Source: Minisyncoccota bacterium
GTDB lineage: Bacteria > Patescibacteriota > Minisyncoccia > Phycocordibacterales > UBA1006
Direction of reading: 5' to 3'
Assembly (NCBI GenBank): GCA_021129535.1
Contig: JAJOLB010000047.1
Span: 1 to 5,942, forward strand
DNA: 5,942 nt
Part shown: piece after piece, positions 4,688-5,942 of the stretch
Numbering within the stretch: position 1 is the first letter of the stretch
How the letters are laid out: every line of letters starts with the position of its first letter
The notes under the pieces: model-generated
Database searches by the model: none
What the model saw: only the letters and a program-made list of their open reading frames with translations
What the model was told of the DNA's origin: nothing
Translations under genes and position numbers: made by a program

Positions 4688-5585
4688 ACTTATCGCGATT
4701 ATTCTTTTCTGTAAAGAATCTATTTGGATTTTGTTTTGGATCGTGAAGGTCACGCTCAACAGGAATATAATAACGTCCTTGACCTCTATTTGTATCTACC
4801 CTTTGATGTGGACTTTGATATTGTTTTTTTCTCTTCTTTTTTAAAAGAATCAAACGAATCAGAACAAGGGCTACCCCAAGCAACACTATTAAAAAGAGTA
4901 ATATGGGATAATTAAGAGTCTCCCTATTCTTTTTATTCTTAAACGTCGTATTTTTTTTATTAAATTCAATAACTTCACCCAGTTCGTCATCATATGCAGC
5001 ACTATTGTTGTAGTGTTTTCCTGAAACATTTTTATCTATGGACTTATCTTTATTGATAAATTCAATTTCTGTATTTTGTTCTATTTCCATAGCAGGTTGT
5101 TCCACGACTTTTTCTTTTTTCTTGCGCCATTTAAGAATTTCATAAAAAGAAAATGGTTTATGATCAAAAAGTTCTTTTGGTTCATCACTGCTTGTAGTGT
5201 TCTCTATACTTTTTTGTAAGGTTACAAAATCTAGCACATGACCATATCGTAGATCTGCACCGTCTTTTAAGACAGTTCTATAATAGTAGTGCATCTCAGC
5301 ATCAAGGTCTGTTAGTTGTTGTGATTGAATAGAATTTTTAACCCTCAACCTAACCTCCCTCGTTCTGCTAAAAAGCTTGTCAGGACTTTTCCCATATTGA
5401 AACCAAACATAGAAAGCATTCGACAAGTCTTCATCACGGGCATTAAATTCCCCTCTTACATAGGCATTATTCTCTTCAACATCAACAGGTGGAAGCGTCG
5501 TAAAAGAAGCACTTAATGCTGAGCTAAATATTGGTACAAGTAAAAACACTATAAAAATAAAATAAAATTTTCTGATGGAATTCAT
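4686..5585 (-). CDS. Single-pass surface protein with fibronectin-III-like domain (299 aa)
   Basis: This is a predicted cell-surface protein of unknown role. With the start at 5585, residues 1-26 (MNSIRKFYFIFIVFLLVPIF onward) form a signal peptide or signal anchor. Residues about 27-123 resemble the FnIII-like module widespread in CPR surface proteins. They include AYVRGEFNA, FYVWFQYGKSPDKLFSRT, a polar strand, then LTDLDAEMHYYYRTVLKDGADL and GHVLDFVTL, matching the family's usual 'WFEYG...LtpgTtYYYRv...G...sFtT' pattern. Residues 124-223 are a charged, Asn/Glu/Lys-rich linker. About 225-248 (YPILLFLIVLLGVALVLIRL) is a transmembrane helix, followed by a KKKRKK stop-transfer patch and a basic, Gln/Asn-rich cytosolic tail. 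The frame stays open upstream to 5702, but that would translate a terminator and delay the signal peptide to residue 45. The promoter ending 6 nt before 5585 also supports the shorter start. It lies downstream of a pilin-like gene. Confidence 0.82.
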   Translation of the reverse strand: MNSIRKFYFIFIVFLLVPIFSSALSASFTTLPPVDVEENNAYVRGEFNARDEDLSNAFYVWFQYGKSPDKLFSRTREVRLRVKNSIQSQQLTDLDAEMHYYYRTVLKDGADLRYGHVLDFVTLQKSIENTTSSDEPKELFDHKPFSFYEILKWRKKKEKVVEQPAMEIEQNTEIEFINKDKSIDKNVSGKHYNNSAAYDDELGEVIEFNKKNTTFKNKKNRETLNYPILLFLIVLLGVALVLIRLILLKKKRKKQYQSPHQRVDTNRGQGRYYIPVERDLHDPKQNPNRFFTEKNNRDK

Positions 5586-5591
5586 ATACTT

Positions 5592-5600
5592 AGTATAACA
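5592..5600 (-). promoter_or_regulatory. Extended -10 box giving a leaderless start for the FnIII-like gene
   Basis: On the minus strand TGTTATACT (TGn plus TATACT, 5 of 6) is followed by 6 nt (AAGTAT) and the ATG at 5585. Transcription should start at or beside the start codon. No -35 match is visible. The box lies downstream of the preceding gene's terminator, as expected for an independent unit. Confidence 0.55.
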
Positions 5601-5622
5601 TTCATAGATAATTTTATCCTGT

Positions 5623-5692
5623 AAAATAAAAAATACCCCTGAGGAGTAGCTTTGCTGTGAACGCAAACCATGTCCAAGGTATTTTTTATTTT
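5623..5692. terminator. Long-stem bidirectional terminator/inverted repeat after the pilin-like gene
   Basis: AAAATAAAAAATACC (5623-5637) and GGTATTTTTTATTTT (5678-5692) are perfectly complementary over 15 bp. They enclose 40 nt that can form an inner TTTGC (5651-5655) / GCAAA (5663-5667) hairpin with a 7-nt loop. The arms supply T-rich 3' ends on both strands. It starts 17 nt beyond the pilin-like stop codon on the minus strand, so it most likely terminates that gene. The large, GC-richer apical part is more than a plain terminator needs. Confidence 0.7.
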
Positions 5693-5708
5693 CTGTAAAC
5701 AAAGTATA

Positions 5709-5942
5709 TTAGTAGTTATTATCAAGTACACCTGGAAGATGTTGATCTGTAACCTGCATATTTTTTAGCCCAAGAGTATTTTGTAACATTACAATAACTC
5801 CCCAAATACTAAGGATAAAGAATAACCCAATAACACCTCGTACAATAACTGATTTTGCTTCTTCTTTTTTATCTGCATCTCCAGCAATAACATATCGGAT
5901 AACTCCAAAAATAAAGTATACAATAGCTGCTGTTACAAGTAT
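5709..5942 (-). CDS. VirB2/TrbC-like two-helix pilin-type membrane protein, C-terminal part
   Basis: The 5' end lies outside the window; 77 codons and TAA (5709-5711) are visible. The first visible stretch (ILVTAAIVYFIFGVIRYVIA) is a membrane helix. A short charged loop follows (GDADKKEEAKS), then a second helix (VIGLFFILSIWGVIVML) and a polar tail ending in DNNY. The arrangement of helix, G-D/E-rich charged hairpin with KKEEAKS, 'RGVIGLFFILSIWG' and 'LGL' matches small proteins abundant in CPR genomes that are annotated as TrbC/VirB2 or pilin family. These are mature prepilin-like proteins with a cytosolic loop between two helices. Whether it builds a type IV secretion/conjugation pilus or something else cannot be told from this piece. 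A terminator follows, so it does not appear to share a transcript with the FnIII-like gene downstream. Confidence 0.8.
   Translation of the reverse strand: MLVTAAIVYFIFGVIRYVIAGDADKKEEAKSVIVRGVIGLFFILSIWGVIVMLQNTLGLKNMQVTDQHLPGVLDNNY

Noticed and set aside
4574..4759. Minus-strand 61-codon ORF rich in Phe, Ile and Asn
   Set aside because: It overlaps the end of the FnIII-like gene and its terminator, and is low-complexity translation of AT-rich DNA.
5586..5702. N-terminal extension of the FnIII-like gene to an ATG at 5702 (338 aa)
   Set aside because: It would translate through the composite terminator hairpin and the extended -10 box and push the signal peptide to residue 45. The ATG at 5585 gives a proper signal sequence.
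1..5942. CRISPR array, insertion sequence or transposase
   Set aside because: No spaced direct repeats and no transposase motifs were found on either strand. The repeats seen are hairpins at gene ends or starts.

Overview
The window is AT-rich, gene-dense bacterial DNA using the standard code; no in-frame UGA reassignment is needed. Several traits point to a Patescibacteria (CPR)-type genome. There is a two-helix VirB2/TrbC-like pilin-type membrane protein, a single-pass surface protein with the fibronectin-III-like domain common in these bacteria, very short spacers, and a strong hairpin terminator behind most transcription units. This placement is inference from gene style, because no rRNA or phylogenetic marker other than RmuC is present.

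Layout, left to right. (1) The 3' part of rmuC (+), ended by a terminator. (2) A small, very AT-rich membrane-anchored orphan gene (+, 860-1225). It converges on the next unit, and the two share a 12-bp bidirectional terminator. (3) A minus-strand pair: a class I SAM methyltransferase (2826-3518) followed 30 nt later by a GH3-family acyl-adenylating enzyme (1278-2795). (4) A 32-codon ORF encoding an almost ideal coiled coil (3579-3677, -). (5) A cold-shock-domain gene (3742-3942, -) with a long candidate leader that contains an inverted repeat and a 21-codon upstream ORF. (6) About 490 nt without an intact gene (3943-4429), holding the cold-shock leader and what looks like a decayed secreted-protein gene (4099-4322, -). 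(7) tRNA-Asn(GUU) (-) with its terminator. (8) A signal/anchor + FnIII-like + transmembrane + basic-tail protein (4686-5585, -). (9) The C-terminal part of the pilin-like protein (5709-5942, -), separated from (8) by a 15-bp-stem bidirectional terminator.

The units look mostly monocistronic apart from the methyltransferase-GH3 pair. A recurring signal is an extended -10 box of the form TGnTAtnnT. In front of three minus-strand genes (3518, 3677, 5585) it lies only 6-8 nt from the ATG, so those transcripts would be leaderless or nearly so. No convincing Shine-Dalgarno sequence is visible in front of these or most other starts. The most interesting items are the GH3-methyltransferase pair, the coiled-coil microprotein, the leaderless-promoter theme, the cold-shock leader and the secreted-protein remnant.
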